From Rhizobiaceae bacterium (lineage in GTDB: Bacteria; Pseudomonadota; Alphaproteobacteria; Rhizobiales; Rhizobiaceae): a stretch of 64,000 nucleotides of DNA. Below are positions 46,466 through 55,772 of this stretch, in pieces (the first letter of the stretch is position 1; every line of letters starts with the position of its first letter). The stretch covers positions 62,001-126,000 of the forward strand of contig JAEPMJ010000005.1 of NCBI GenBank assembly GCA_017644005.1. Reading direction: 5' to 3'. The notes below the pieces were generated by a model. That model was not told where the DNA came from. It made no database searches and saw nothing but the letters and a program-made list of their open reading frames with translations. A program made the position numbers and the translations under genes.

Positions 46466-47002
46466 CTATTTTCCGGCTCTTTTTGCGCGTTCTATGGCGT
46501 CGCGGATCATCTGCTTTGCAGTGCCTGCACCCTGCCATGCGCCGATCTTGACCCACTTGCCGGGTTCCAGATCCTTGTAGTGCTCGAAGAAATGCTCGAT
46601 CTGCTTCAGCGTGATCGCCGGCAGGTCGGAGAAATCGGCGACGTTTTCATAGCGCTGGGTGAGGTGAGACGAGGGCACTGCGAGCACTTTTTCGTCCATG
46701 CCGGCATTGTCTTCCATCACCAGCACGCCGATCGGGCGGACATTGATCACGCATCCGGGCACAAGCTGGCGGGTGTTGCAGACCAAAACATCGATCGGGT
46801 CGCCATCGTCTGAAAGCGTGTGCGGTACGAAGCCGTAATTGCCCGGATAGGTCATCGGTGTATAGAGAAACCGGTCGACGACCAGTGTGCCGGCGTCCTT
46901 GTCCATCTCATATTTGATCGGTTGGCCGCCAACCGGAACTTCTATGATGACGTTGATGTCGTCGGGCGGATTTGTGCCGATGGAGATGGCGTCGATGCGC
47001 AT
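46466..47002 (-). CDS. ppa: Inorganic pyrophosphatase
   Basis: Hydrolyses pyrophosphate to drive biosynthesis; a 178-residue family I enzyme. [40 protein letters not shown] and [14 protein letters not shown] contain the metal and substrate ligands, including the D-G-D-P-x-D motif. Start ATG 47002. Convergent with the secreted protein gene, 11 bases apart. Confidence 0.98.
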   Translation of the reverse strand: MRIDAISIGTNPPDDINVIIEVPVGGQPIKYEMDKDAGTLVVDRFLYTPMTYPGNYGFVPHTLSDDGDPIDVLVCNTRQLVPGCVINVRPIGVLVMEDNAGMDEKVLAVPSSHLTQRYENVADFSDLPAITLKQIEHFFEHYKDLEPGKWVKIGAWQGAGTAKQMIRDAIERAKRAGK

Positions 47003-47102
47003 TGTCGGAGCCTTTCAGGACCGGGTTGCCTCCCGGGCGTGCCGATAGCCCGTCAGGTCAGCGAGTGCAATGCGACAGATGGTTGGGTAGCGCGGTCCGC
47101 AG

Positions 47103-47609
47103 CTATTCCCATGCAAAAGCGATCTTGCGCAGCGCCTTCTGATCAAACACCTCAACGCCTTCGGCAATATCCCTGCCGCCGAGCCCGGCATAAAAAGACA
47201 GCGCGCCAATGTTGTCTTCCAAAGCCCAAACCACAGTGCTGGCCAGTCCATGCCCTGCCAGCCGGTTACGCGCATCGCGGAACAGGCGGCTGCCGAGGCC
47301 GACGCCCTGATATTCCGGTTTCAGATAGAGTTCGTAGATCTCGCCTTGCTGGGGCAGTTCGCGGGCCCGGTTGCGTCCAAGCGTCGCGTAGCCGACAACG
47401 TCGCCGCCGATTTCCGCCACGATCACGTTTGCGGCGCGGCGTATCGCACCCTGCCACCAATCAAGGCCACGCCGGCCGACCATGCGCAGCAGCGCCCTGT
47501 GCGGGATGATGCCGGCATAGGCGCCCATCCATGCATCATGGTGTACGGCAGAAATCGCGTGCGCGTCCTGCAGTTCCGCCATCCTGATATCGATCGTCAG
47601 CGTGTTCAT
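47103..47609 (-). CDS. GNAT-family N-acetyltransferase
   Basis: A 168-residue acetyltransferase. IYELYLKPEYQGVGLGSRLFRDARNRL gives the Q-x-x-G-x-G/S acetyl-CoA loop, and DNIGALSFYAGLGGRDIAEG the conserved C-terminal N-x-x-A-x-x-F-Y segment. Substrate unknown. A one-mismatch CtrA-type box (TTCA-N7-TTAACC) overlaps its start codon at 47605-47621. Confidence 0.87.
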   Translation of the reverse strand: MNTLTIDIRMAELQDAHAISAVHHDAWMGAYAGIIPHRALLRMVGRRGLDWWQGAIRRAANVIVAEIGGDVVGYATLGRNRARELPQQGEIYELYLKPEYQGVGLGSRLFRDARNRLAGHGLASTVVWALEDNIGALSFYAGLGGRDIAEGVEVFDQKALRKIAFAWE

Positions 47610-47674
47610 GGTTTCTTAACCATAGTCGGCTGTACGGCGCGCGCAAGCGTTTCGGCGCCTTTCGGGACCGGGCG

Positions 47675-48313
47675 TCAGATTTCCACAAGATGGTCGTTGA
47701 GTTCGTTTTCGTCACCGGTTGCCGGCGGAAACATTTCGGACAGCATGTCGCCGCAGGCACGGACCGCCTCTTCGTAGCCCGCCGCCAGGTCGCCTTCTGC
47801 CGCGCGGGCGACCAGATTGGAAACGACGGCGTCCCATTTTTCCTGCGGTACATGAGCGTTGATACCGGCATCGGCCACGATCTCGGCGTAGCGCTCGGCC
47901 AGCGAGAGGAAAATCAGCACACCGGTGCGATTTTCGGTAACATGGATGTTGCGCGCAAGGAACTGCTCGATCGCATTGCGGTGGGCGCGCCGGTAGCGCA
48001 ATGCCCGCGGCACCAGCCGAATGCGCAGAGCGGGCCAACGCCACAGAAGGAGCAGGGCAGTCGCAAGCGATAGAAGCTGCGCGGCCACAAACTGCCATAT
48101 CGGCAATATGATCCAAATCCGATCAAGCAGAACCGCCGCGATCAGGCTCGCCGCCAACAGCCCGATAGTGACCGCAAAGGCAGCGGGATAGAAGTAGCTG
48201 TCACTGCTTCTTGCCAATACGCAGATGATCTCGCCCGAGGTGCGGCCCTCGGCTTCACGAATGGCCTGCGCGACGCGGCGATGCTGTTCGGGCGTTAGCG
48301 CACTTCTGGTCAT
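47675..48313 (-). CDS. TPM-domain membrane protein
   Basis: A 212-residue protein from ATG 48313 (MTRSALTPEQHRRVAQAIRE). The N-terminus GRTSGEIICVLARSSDSY, then two helices (PAAFAVTIGLLAASLIAAVL and WQFVAAQLLSLATALLLLW), then NAIEQFLARNIHVTENRTGV ... YAEIVADAGINAHVPQEKW give the cytoplasmic/membrane variant of the TPM fold. It is third in the lemA-TPM-TPM run, a set widely conserved in bacteria with an envelope role that is not defined. Confidence 0.88.
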   Translation of the reverse strand: MTRSALTPEQHRRVAQAIREAEGRTSGEIICVLARSSDSYFYPAAFAVTIGLLAASLIAAVLLDRIWIILPIWQFVAAQLLSLATALLLLWRWPALRIRLVPRALRYRRAHRNAIEQFLARNIHVTENRTGVLIFLSLAERYAEIVADAGINAHVPQEKWDAVVSNLVARAAEGDLAAGYEEAVRACGDMLSEMFPPATGDENELNDHLVEI

Positions 48314-48323
48314 CGACTTTCCC

Positions 48324-49169
48324 TCACCAACTGCCCGAAGAGCCGCCGCCGCCGGACGAGCCGCCCCCGCCCGAAAAGCTGCTGCTGCTCGAACTCGACG
48401 ACCAGCTGCCGCCAGACGACCAGCTGCTGCCGGACGAGCTGCTGCGCCCTGAAGAGCCGGAGCTGCCGTAGCTGACATTGATGCCCAGCCATCGATACCG
48501 ACCTGGTCCGATCTTGCGGCCGAAGACCGGCGCCAAGATTGCGAACAGGATGGAGCCGCCAAACAGGCCGCCCCACAGGATGAAGAACAGGATGACGGGT
48601 ATGGACTCCCACCAGACGTCCCGCTGTTCCTCGTAGCGTTCGGCTCGTGCCTCGAGTTCGGCGGCGTTCCCTTCCAGTACGAGAATGATGTCTTCGACCG
48701 CCTGGCTGATGCCACCCGAGAAATCCCCGGCGCGGAACGCGGGCACCATGGTGTTTTCGATGATCAGCTTGGTGTGCAGGTCGGTCAGCGTACCCTCGAG
48801 CCCGTAGCCGACTTCAATGCGCATGCGCCGGTCTTCAACGGCGACCAGGAGCAGAATGCCGTTGTTCTCGCCAGCCTGGCCGAGACCCCAGGCCCGGAAC
48901 AGCCGGTTCGCATAGGGTTCGATCGCCTCGCCACCGAGATTGGCTATCGTGGCGACCACGATCTGGTCGGACGATCTGTCCTCGAAGGCTGCAAGGCGTG
49001 CGGTCAGCGCAGATTCGGTCGCGGCGTCGATGATGCCGGCATTGTCGATCACACGACCCGTGAGCGCCGGCAGCGGCTGGGCGGCGGCAAAGCCGGCAAA
49101 GGTGACCAGCAGCAGCGTGATGGCTGCGGCAAGCAGACCCGTACGGAATTGCCGGCTGTAATACGTCAC
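48324..49169 (-). CDS. TPM-domain protein with Ser/Gly-rich tail (YgcG-like)
   Basis: A 281-residue protein with a signal peptide (ending GFAAAQ) and a periplasmic TPM domain (LTGRVIDNAGIIDAATESAL ... QIVVATIANLGGEAIEPYAN ... RMRIEVGYGLEG). One membrane helix follows (IPVILFFILWGGLFGGSILF), then about 47 residues of almost only Ser and Gly. The tail ends in GGGGSSGSW, as in many YgcG proteins. It lies between lemA and the second TPM gene, ten to twelve bases from each. Confidence 0.9.
   Translation of the reverse strand: MTYYSRQFRTGLLAAAITLLLVTFAGFAAAQPLPALTGRVIDNAGIIDAATESALTARLAAFEDRSSDQIVVATIANLGGEAIEPYANRLFRAWGLGQAGENNGILLLVAVEDRRMRIEVGYGLEGTLTDLHTKLIIENTMVPAFRAGDFSGGISQAVEDIILVLEGNAAELEARAERYEEQRDVWWESIPVILFFILWGGLFGGSILFAILAPVFGRKIGPGRYRWLGINVSYGSSGSSGRSSSSGSSWSSGGSWSSSSSSSSFSGGGGSSGGGGSSGSW
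48327..48467 (-). repeat. Low-complexity Ser/Gly-coding tract
   Basis: The 3' end of the TPM gene is a run of AGC/TCG/GGC-type codons coding about 47 residues of Ser and Gly with rare Trp, Arg and Phe. Such tracts are prone to slippage and vary in length between strains. Confidence 0.75.
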
Positions 49170-49181
49170 AGCTTTTGCCGC

Positions 49182-49814
49182 CTACCCCTTGTCGTTGAAG
49201 TCTACCTTCGGCACGTCCATCTTGTCCTCGTCGATCGTGAACGTGGCGAATGGCTTGTTGTCGGTGAACCACAGATTCGCCCAGAGGACCGAGGGGAAGG
49301 TTCGCAGCGACGTGTTGTAGGCGCGGACGGCCTCGATATAGTCGCGGCGGGCAACCGCGATACGGTTCTCGGTGCCTTCAAGCTGTGCCTGCAGCGCCAG
49401 AAAGTTCTGGCTGGATTTCAAGTCGGGGTAGGCTTCCACAACCGCCAGCAGGCGCGACAGTGCTCCGGTCAGATTGGCCTGGCCTTCCTGAAAGGCCTGC
49501 AGCGCCTCGGGATTGGACAGCATTTCGGGCGGAATCTGCACCGAGGTCGCCTGGGCGCGCGCTTCCACCACCGCCGTCAGCACTTCGCGCTCCTGGGCGG
49601 CGAAAGCCTTAACTGTCTCAACGAGGTTGGGGATCAGGTCGGCGCGGCGCTGATACTGGTTGAGGACCTCGCTCCAGGCCGCCTTGGCACGCTCCTCGTT
49701 GGTCGGGATAGTGTTATAGCCGCAGCCCGCAAGAAGCGGTGCGGCCGCCAGCAGAAACAGAAGTGCCCGCATCGGGCCGGAAATCGTGCCTGCCATCACG
49801 CTGCGCGCCGTCAT
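49182..49814 (-). CDS. lemA: LemA-family lipoprotein
   Basis: A 210-residue protein from ATG 49814, chosen for GGAGGACC upstream. The signal peptide ends in a lipobox (PLLAGCG), and the body is helical: YNTIPTNEERAKAAWSEVLN, QYQRRADLIPNLVETVKAFA and FPSVLWANLWFTDNKPFATF are LemA signatures. Most LemA proteins have an uncleaved anchor; here a lipidated form is predicted. First gene of lemA-TPM-TPM. Confidence 0.93.
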   Translation of the reverse strand: MTARSVMAGTISGPMRALLFLLAAAPLLAGCGYNTIPTNEERAKAAWSEVLNQYQRRADLIPNLVETVKAFAAQEREVLTAVVEARAQATSVQIPPEMLSNPEALQAFQEGQANLTGALSRLLAVVEAYPDLKSSQNFLALQAQLEGTENRIAVARRDYIEAVRAYNTSLRTFPSVLWANLWFTDNKPFATFTIDEDKMDVPKVDFNDKG

Positions 49815-49974
49815 CGTGGTCCTCCGAAGGGTATGAACGGCGCGCACAGTAGCCGCAAAAGCCGGCTCTGGAAATGTCAGAAACAGCGGCAGCCGCGCGA
49901 GCCAGAATTGCGCTTGTAACGCCACGTTCAAGCGGTTATGTGTGCGCCCCGGCCTTCACGGGCGGCCATTTCGC

Positions 49975-50064
49975 GGAGAGGTGGCTGAGTGGTTGAAAGC
50001 ACCGCACTCGAAATGCGGCATACTCGCAAGGGTATCGGGGGTTCGAATCCCTCCCTCTCCGCCA
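49975..50064 (+). tRNA. tRNA-Ser(CGA)
   Basis: A 90-base tRNA with the long variable arm of serine tRNAs and encoded CCA. Acceptor stem GGAGAGG/CCTCTCC, discriminator G, anticodon loop CTCGAAA with anticodon CGA for codon UCG, and T-loop TTCGAAT. Confidence 0.96.
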
Positions 50065-50250
50065 TTCCTTTCGCTCGCGGCTGTTTGCTTTGCTCACCAC
50101 CGGGGCGGGCCCGCTGTGCCCGTTACGGGCAACCTTGCTCGCTCAGCGCAATGCACGGCCATATGTCTTGTTGCAAAGCGTGCGGGATTGCCGGATTGTG
50201 ACCAGTGCCGTCGCATAGTTTTGTTTCCGGCTTACCAACGCGGAGAGCCC

Positions 50251-50475
50251 ATGAAGTTTTTCGACCTCAGCGACGAGTTCTTCAGGCCGGTCTGGAAGCG
50301 CCTTCTGGTGGTTGCAATCACGGTTGGCTGGGCCTGTGTCGAGTTCTACTGGGGCGAGACGTTCTGGGCCGTGGTTTTTCTGGCCATCGGCGGCTACGCG
50401 GTCTATGCGCTTTTCGTTACTTTCGATCCAGACAAGATACCGACGAAGGACGGCGAGGAGAAACGCAACGGCTGA
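50251..50475 (+). CDS. Small two-helix membrane protein, DUF3329-like
   Basis: A 74-residue protein (MKFFDLSDEFFRPVWKRLLV). The pattern F-F-R-P-x-W-K-R followed by a helix with W-x-x-x-E-F, then a second helix and YALFVTFDPDK, is that of the short alphaproteobacterial DUF3329 proteins. Function unknown. ATG 50251 has GGAGAG upstream. It follows the tRNA-Ser gene and precedes the glycosyltransferase by 122 bases. Confidence 0.75.
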   Translation: MKFFDLSDEFFRPVWKRLLVVAITVGWACVEFYWGETFWAVVFLAIGGYAVYALFVTFDPDKIPTKDGEEKRNG

Positions 50476-50597
50476 ACCACCTGAATGCTGCTCGCATTCT
50501 GGCGCCTTGTTGACCGTGAGGCCGGCACCGCAAATGGTTGCCCGACCGGTGGCGCGCCGCTAAGAGCGTGCAACTGCGCCGCTTACGAGGCATCGTC

Positions 50598-51629
50598 ATG
50601 AAAAACAGCTCGCCGCACACGGCCGATCGCTCGGTTGTCCTGTCTGTCGTGATCCCCTGCTACAACGAAAGCGGCGGCATCGACGAACTTCACCGCCGTG
50701 TGAGCGAGGCTTGCCGGTCGACTGTAAAGAGCTCGTACGAGATCGTCCTTATCAACGATGGATCGACCGACGGAACCCGCGACGAAATTTTCGCGCTGGC
50801 GGAGAAGGATCCGCATGTGGTGGGCCTCGACCTTGCACGGAACTATGGCCACCAGATTGCGCTTACGGCAGGCTTGGAGTTTTGCAAAGGCGAACGCGTC
50901 CTGATCCTGGATGCCGATCTTCAGGATCCTCCCGAACTCCTTGCGCCGATGATGGCCAAAATGGATGAAGGCTACGACGTCGTTTATGGCGTGCGGGAAG
51001 AGCGGGTCGGCGAGAGCTGGTTCAAGATCACGACCGCGTCCGCTTTCTATCGGCTGCTCGGCCGGCTTTCGGAAGTGGAGATCGCGGCAGATGCCGGAGA
51101 TTTCAGGCTTATCGGACGGCGCGCGCTGGATCACCTGAATGCGATGCCCGAGCGCTTCCGGTTCATTCGCGGCATGGTCAGCTGGATCGGGCTCAAGCAG
51201 GCTGCGTTTCCCTACAAGCGCGACGCCCGCTTCGCCGGCGCCACACATTACCCGCTGCGCAAGATGGTGATGCTGGCGCTTGATGCGATGACCAGTTTTT
51301 CGGTCGTGCCGCTGCGCTTCGCGTCCTATCTCGGCCTGGCCTTCGGGTTCCTCGGCATTCTGATGACAGGCTACGCGTTCTTTTCATGGGTGGCGGGCGA
51401 CGTTGTTCCCGGCTGGACAAGCCTGGCCTCGATCATTCTGGTGCTCGGAAGCGTACAGCTGTTTGTACTCGGTATATTCGGCGAGTATCTGGGGCGCATG
51501 TACATGGAGACGAAGCGCCGTCCGCTCTATTTCGTCAATGAAATCTCAGCACGGCCCGACTTGCTCGAAGCACCCCGCAGCAAGGCCAAACGAACTGAGA
51601 AAGCGAAATCCGGGGCGGCACATGGATGA
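50598..51629 (+). CDS. Family 2 glycosyltransferase, GtrB/DPM-synthase-like
   Basis: Transfers a sugar from a nucleotide donor to the undecaprenyl carrier at the cytoplasmic face; 343 residues. The GT-A domain has VIPCYNESGGIDELHRRV, LINDGSTDGT, and the D-x-D and QDPPE motifs in LILDADLQDPPELLA. Two membrane helices close it (SYLGLAFGFLGILMTGYAFF and SLASIILVLGSVQLFVLGIF). ATG 50598. It overlaps the methyltransferase by eight bases, and the GtrA gene lies just beyond, fitting a sugar-lipid modification set. Confidence 0.92.
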   Translation: MKNSSPHTADRSVVLSVVIPCYNESGGIDELHRRVSEACRSTVKSSYEIVLINDGSTDGTRDEIFALAEKDPHVVGLDLARNYGHQIALTAGLEFCKGERVLILDADLQDPPELLAPMMAKMDEGYDVVYGVREERVGESWFKITTASAFYRLLGRLSEVEIAADAGDFRLIGRRALDHLNAMPERFRFIRGMVSWIGLKQAAFPYKRDARFAGATHYPLRKMVMLALDAMTSFSVVPLRFASYLGLAFGFLGILMTGYAFFSWVAGDVVPGWTSLASIILVLGSVQLFVLGIFGEYLGRMYMETKRRPLYFVNEISARPDLLEAPRSKAKRTEKAKSGAAHG

Positions 51630-52317
51630 GGCCGAATTCGACCGGTTTGCCGAAGAATATCACCGCCAGCATGCCGAGAGCATCCGCAGCAGTGGTGAGC
51701 AGCCTGAGTTTTTCCACCGGTACAAAATAGCGGACATTGCCGCCGAACTCGCCGGGAGCGGCGTCTTGCCGCGGCGTATCCTGGATTTCGGCGGCGGGAT
51801 AGGCAATTCGGTACCGCATATGCGCGCAGCATTTCCGCTGAGCGAGATCGTGCTTCTCGATCCTTCGGCGAAGTCGCTGGCGATTGCCAAGGAGCGTTAT
51901 CCCGAGGCAGCACGTTTCCAGCAATTCGACGGCCAGACGATCCCCTTTCCCGACGGCCATTTCGATACCGCCTTCGCGGCCTGTGTCTTCCATCACATAC
52001 CAGAAGAACTGCAGGTTCCGCTGTTGCGGGAAATCCGCCGGGTGCTGGCACCGGGTGGCGATCTCTTTATCTTCGAACACAATCCCTACAACCCTCTGAC
52101 CGTGCGGGCGGTGCGCAATTGCCCGTTCGACGAGAACGCGGTGCTGATCAAGGCGCGGCAGATGCAAAAGCGGCTGCGCGCGGCGGGCATGGAAAAGCAG
52201 AAGACAGTGTTTCGTCTGTTTTTCCCGCATATGCTGCGAAAGCTACGCTTTGCGGAAGCTTATCTGCGCTGGCTGCCGCTTGGCGCGCAATACTATATAC
52301 GCGCGTCGGTGACGTAA
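51622..52317 (+). CDS. Class I SAM-dependent methyltransferase (Methyltransf_11 type)
   Basis: A 231-residue protein beginning MDEAEFDRFAEEYHRQHAES. Motif I is RILDFGGGIGNSVPHM, the acidic residue lies in IVLLDPSAKSL, and later FDTAFAACVFHHIPEEL and LREIRRVLAPGGDLFIFEHN complete the Methyltransf_11 pattern. Acceptor unknown; the coupled glycosyltransferase suggests a lipid-linked sugar or polyprenyl acceptor. The ATG at 51622 overlaps the glycosyltransferase end by eight bases; the frame stays open upstream. Confidence 0.88.
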   Translation: MDEAEFDRFAEEYHRQHAESIRSSGEQPEFFHRYKIADIAAELAGSGVLPRRILDFGGGIGNSVPHMRAAFPLSEIVLLDPSAKSLAIAKERYPEAARFQQFDGQTIPFPDGHFDTAFAACVFHHIPEELQVPLLREIRRVLAPGGDLFIFEHNPYNPLTVRAVRNCPFDENAVLIKARQMQKRLRAAGMEKQKTVFRLFFPHMLRKLRFAEAYLRWLPLGAQYYIRASVT

Positions 52318-52321
52318 GCTT

Positions 52322-52786
52322 TCACCCGCCGTCTTGCCGCAGGTCCGTATCGTTGAAGACAAACAGGCTGCTACCTGCGTACACAGCTATGAAATAGGCG
52401 CCGACGCCGAGCGTCTGGGCTATATATGCGTTGATCGACAGCACATGTAGCGCCGCAAGCAGGATGGCGAGATTGAGCGCGTAACCACAGGTAACCACGG
52501 CCGCATAACGTAGTGCGCCCGGCCCAAGCGGCACCCGGCTGCGGAAGGTAAAACGGCGATTGAGCAGGTAGCTTGCGATCAGTCCCACCGCGTAGCCGAC
52601 CGCGTTTGCCGGCACGGGCGACAGGCCGAGCGCCATACCCAGGAAAATCACCGAAAGGCCGATCAGGGTGTTGGCGCAGCCGACCAGCATGTAGCGCAGC
52701 AAACGACCCAGGTCAGGGCGTTCGCGCGACGCAGCCTCAGGCGGGTGCGTAGGGTCCGCGGCATCCTTGCTTGATTGCTTCGTCAT
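52322..52786 (-). CDS. GtrA-family membrane protein
   Basis: A 154-residue protein with four membrane helices. LLRYMLVGCANTLIGLSVIFLGMAL and VGYAVGLIASYLLNRRFTFRS are the GtrA signature. The family helps move or present polyprenyl-linked sugars made by GtrB-type enzymes. It is convergent with the glycosyltransferase/methyltransferase pair, with four bases between stops, so it belongs to the same function but a different transcript. Confidence 0.9.
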   Translation of the reverse strand: MTKQSSKDAADPTHPPEAASRERPDLGRLLRYMLVGCANTLIGLSVIFLGMALGLSPVPANAVGYAVGLIASYLLNRRFTFRSRVPLGPGALRYAAVVTCGYALNLAILLAALHVLSINAYIAQTLGVGAYFIAVYAGSSLFVFNDTDLRQDGG

Positions 52787-53051
52787 GATGCGAATAATCC
52801 CGGACGGCTATGGCCAGCTTCGTAAAGGCTGCGCACCGCTGCTGATACTGCCGATCGGTTCGATCATCAACGCGTCGGACATATTTGGCTTCGTGCCCGG
52901 CAGGCCTCCTTGACTTCAAGTGGACTTGCGGCTCGCGCCGGCGGCCACCTGCCGATCGGTTCCGACATTCGTAAATATGTGGCTGCCGCGATATTGTGTT
53001 GGTCGCGAGGATGGATGTCTCCTATCTACGGAGGCACGGAGTAGCATTCGA

Positions 53052-53513
53052 ATGCGTCTGACAGTGAATCGAGTCCAATACGATATTGATGTCGAGCCCG
53101 ACATGCCGCTTCTGTGGGTATTGCGGGACGAACTCGGTATCACCGGAACCAAATATGGTTGCGGGATCGCCCAGTGCGGCGCCTGCACCGTTCACCTGGA
53201 CGGGTTGGCGGTGCGTTCGTGCCAGATCCCGGCGCAAGCGGCCGAAGGAAGCAAGATCGTTACTATCGAAGGCCTGGGCACACCCGAGGCGCTGCATGCC
53301 GTGCAGCAGGCCTGGGTCGAGCACCAGGTCGCACAATGCGGCTACTGCCAGTCAGGCCAGATCATGCAGGCAGCGTCGTTGCTCGACACGAACCCCGATC
53401 CGACGGACGAGGAAATCGACCGGGTGATGAGCGGCAATCTGTGCCGCTGCGGTACCTATCCGCGCATCCGCGCCGCCGTGAAGACGGCAGGCGCAAAGTT
53501 GAGAGGGGCCTAG
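53052..53513 (+). CDS. (2Fe-2S) subunit of a molybdenum hydroxylase, IorA-like
   Basis: Carries electrons from the molybdenum site through two [2Fe-2S] clusters; 153 residues. The plant-ferredoxin-type cluster is in [17 protein letters not shown] plus a Cys in RSCQIPA. The second is in [13 protein letters not shown] and [13 protein letters not shown]. The start is ATG 53052 ([16 protein letters not shown]); the frame is open to 52920. It is four bases before the large subunit. This two-subunit layout, without a FAD subunit, is that of isoquinoline 1-oxidoreductase and periplasmic aldehyde oxidases. Confidence 0.93.
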   Translation: MRLTVNRVQYDIDVEPDMPLLWVLRDELGITGTKYGCGIAQCGACTVHLDGLAVRSCQIPAQAAEGSKIVTIEGLGTPEALHAVQQAWVEHQVAQCGYCQSGQIMQAASLLDTNPDPTDEEIDRVMSGNLCRCGTYPRIRAAVKTAGAKLRGA

Positions 53514-53517
53514 TGCG

Positions 53518-55761
53518 ATGACCCGCGCTGGAGAAATTGCGCGCCGCGCCTTTCTCGTCGGTTCCGCCGCAATCGCGGGCGGGGTCGCTTTCGGCCTCTA
53601 TGCCGTGCGCACGCCCCATGCCAATCCGCTGCTGGCCGGCCTTGCCGACGGAGAAGCCACATTCAACCCATGGGTGAAAATATCCAAGGATGCGATTACG
53701 CTGATCACATCACATGCCGACATGGGACAGGGCGTCGCGTCAGCGCAGGCCTTGCTGATCGCCGAGGAGCTGGACCTGGAGATGGGCCAGTTTCAGATCA
53801 GTTTCGGTGAGCCGGCAGCCGCCTATTACAACCGCGCGATGGCCGATGAATCGCTGCCGCTGATGGCGACCGACGAACGCTGGACGTCGGAGAGCATGCG
53901 AACGGCCGCCGGCAGCCTGATGAAGCTGCTTGGTATTCAGGGCACCGGCGGCTCGACCGCCATGTCCGACAGTTTTGACAAACTGCGCGAGGCGGGTGCC
54001 GTTGCCCGCGAAACGCTCAAGCTGGCAGCAGCCGAAGAGAGCGGTGTGCCGGTCGGCGAATTGCGCACCGAGGCCGGCGCGGTCTTGCTGCCGGATGGCA
54101 CGGCGATCCCCTATACCGATCTGGCGGTGAAAGCGGCGACGCTTCAGCCGGTGACCGAGGTTCGTCTGCGCGAGCCCTCGGAGTGGCGGCTGATCGGCAA
54201 AGAGACGCTGCGCGTCGACATGGTGGCGAAAAGCACCGGCACCATGACCTACGGCATAGATCTCGATGTCGAGGACATGGTCCATGCCGCGATCCGCGTC
54301 AATCCGCGCAAGGGTGGCGCAGTGAAACGGCTCGATGCCAGCAATGCCTTGCAAATGCGGGGCGTGCAGAAGGTCGTCGAGGTCACCGGTGGCATCGCGG
54401 TGATCGCCGACAATACGTGGCGCGCAATCCGTGCAGCCGAAGCGGTCGACATCGACTGGGACGACGCACCCTATCCTGCCGAACAAGCCCAGCACTGGGA
54501 GGCGGTCGCAGCTTCCTTCACCGAGGACAGGCTCGACAGAACCTGGCGCGACGACGGCGCGGCCGAGGACGTGCTGGCCGAGGCGGGTAACGTTGTCGAG
54601 GCCGAGTACCGATCGCCTTATGTTGCGCACGCGCCGCTGGAGCCGCTCAACGCCACCGTGCTTGTCGGTGACCGCCACACCGACGTGTGGACCGGACATC
54701 AACTGCCGCGGATCCTACAGCAGCACGTTGCTGCGATAACCGGTCATGAGGTGAGCGCAGTTCGATTCCACAACCAGTTTATCGGCGGCAGTTTCGGACA
54801 CCGGCTCGAGCTCGAATATGTGAAGCTGGCAGCAGAGATTGCGGTGCAGATGCCCGGAACCCCGGTCAAGCTGACCTACAGCCGCGAAGAGGATTTCGCT
54901 CAGGATTTTCCACGTCACATCGCGATCGGTCGCGGTCGCGGCTCGGTCGCCAACGGGCATGTCGAGGCGATCGACCTTTCTATCGCCGCTCCCTCCGTTT
55001 CAGCCTCGCAGATGGGCCGCGCCGGCTACGCCGTGCCGGGTCCCGACCTGCAGATTGCAGCCGGCGCCTGGAACAACCCATACAAACTGCCGAATTTCCG
55101 GATGCGTGCCTTCCGCGTGCCGGAGCTGGCGCCCGTGTCGTCCTGGCGTGCTGTCGGGGCGCCGGGCGCAGGTTTCATCTTCGACTGCTTCCTCGATGAG
55201 GTCATCCATGCGGCTGGCGCGGACCCGATGCTGGAACGTATCCGCCTGATGGAGCATGACGTGTCGCGCAAGGTGCTGGAAACAGTAGCCGAAATGTCGT
55301 CCTGGGGCGGTGAGCTGGCGGCCGGCAAGGGGCGTGGTGTGGCCTTTGTCGAAAGTTTCGGCGTACCCTTCGCGCAGGTGGTGGAAGTAACCGACACAGA
55401 TCGCGGCATTCGCATCGATCGTGTCTGGGCGGCTTGCGATGCCGGCACGATCGTCGATCCGGTGAATTTCGAGGGCCTGATACAGGGCGGCATCGTCTGG
55501 GGTCTCGGTCATGCGATGAACTGCGAGATCACCTATTCCGACGGGATGGTCGAGCAGTCGAACTACCACGTGCATCAGGGCATGCGCATGTATCAGTCTC
55601 CGGAGATCATCGTGCGGGGACTGCAGAACAACCACAAAGTGCGCGGGATCGGCGAACCGATGGTGCCGCCGGCGGCTCCGGCCCTTGCCAACGCGATCTT
55701 CGCGGCAACAGGCAAACGTATCCGCGAAATGCCGTTCGACAAACATATCGACTTCGTGTGA
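53518..55761 (+). CDS. Molybdopterin large subunit of a periplasmic aldehyde/N-heterocycle oxidoreductase (IorB-like)
   Basis: A 747-residue molybdenum hydroxylase subunit. The N-terminus RRAFLVGSAAIAGGVAFGLY is a twin-arginine signal, so the enzyme works in the periplasm. MGQGVASAQALLIAEELDLE is the first pterin-contact motif. FIGGSFGHRLELEY and GAPGAGFIFDCFLDEV follow, and RGIGEPMVPPAAPALANAIF contains the catalytic Glu. Substrate unknown: N-heterocycles or aldehydes by family. Electrons probably pass through the iron-sulfur subunit to the c-type cytochrome encoded next. Confidence 0.92.
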   Translation: MTRAGEIARRAFLVGSAAIAGGVAFGLYAVRTPHANPLLAGLADGEATFNPWVKISKDAITLITSHADMGQGVASAQALLIAEELDLEMGQFQISFGEPAAAYYNRAMADESLPLMATDERWTSESMRTAAGSLMKLLGIQGTGGSTAMSDSFDKLREAGAVARETLKLAAAEESGVPVGELRTEAGAVLLPDGTAIPYTDLAVKAATLQPVTEVRLREPSEWRLIGKETLRVDMVAKSTGTMTYGIDLDVEDMVHAAIRVNPRKGGAVKRLDASNALQMRGVQKVVEVTGGIAVIADNTWRAIRAAEAVDIDWDDAPYPAEQAQHWEAVAASFTEDRLDRTWRDDGAAEDVLAEAGNVVEAEYRSPYVAHAPLEPLNATVLVGDRHTDVWTGHQLPRILQQHVAAITGHEVSAVRFHNQFIGGSFGHRLELEYVKLAAEIAVQMPGTPVKLTYSREEDFAQDFPRHIAIGRGRGSVANGHVEAIDLSIAAPSVSASQMGRAGYAVPGPDLQIAAGAWNNPYKLPNFRMRAFRVPELAPVSSWRAVGAPGAGFIFDCFLDEVIHAAGADPMLERIRLMEHDVSRKVLETVAEMSSWGGELAAGKGRGVAFVESFGVPFAQVVEVTDTDRGIRIDRVWAACDAGTIVDPVNFEGLIQGGIVWGLGHAMNCEITYSDGMVEQSNYHVHQGMRMYQSPEIIVRGLQNNHKVRGIGEPMVPPAAPALANAIFAATGKRIREMPFDKHIDFV

Positions 55762-55772
55762 GGGCGGTGCGG

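Noticed and set aside
48327..48467. Repetitive tract as a possible CRISPR or minisatellite
   Set aside because: It is a coding Ser/Gly tail in frame with the TPM gene; no spacer-repeat pattern.
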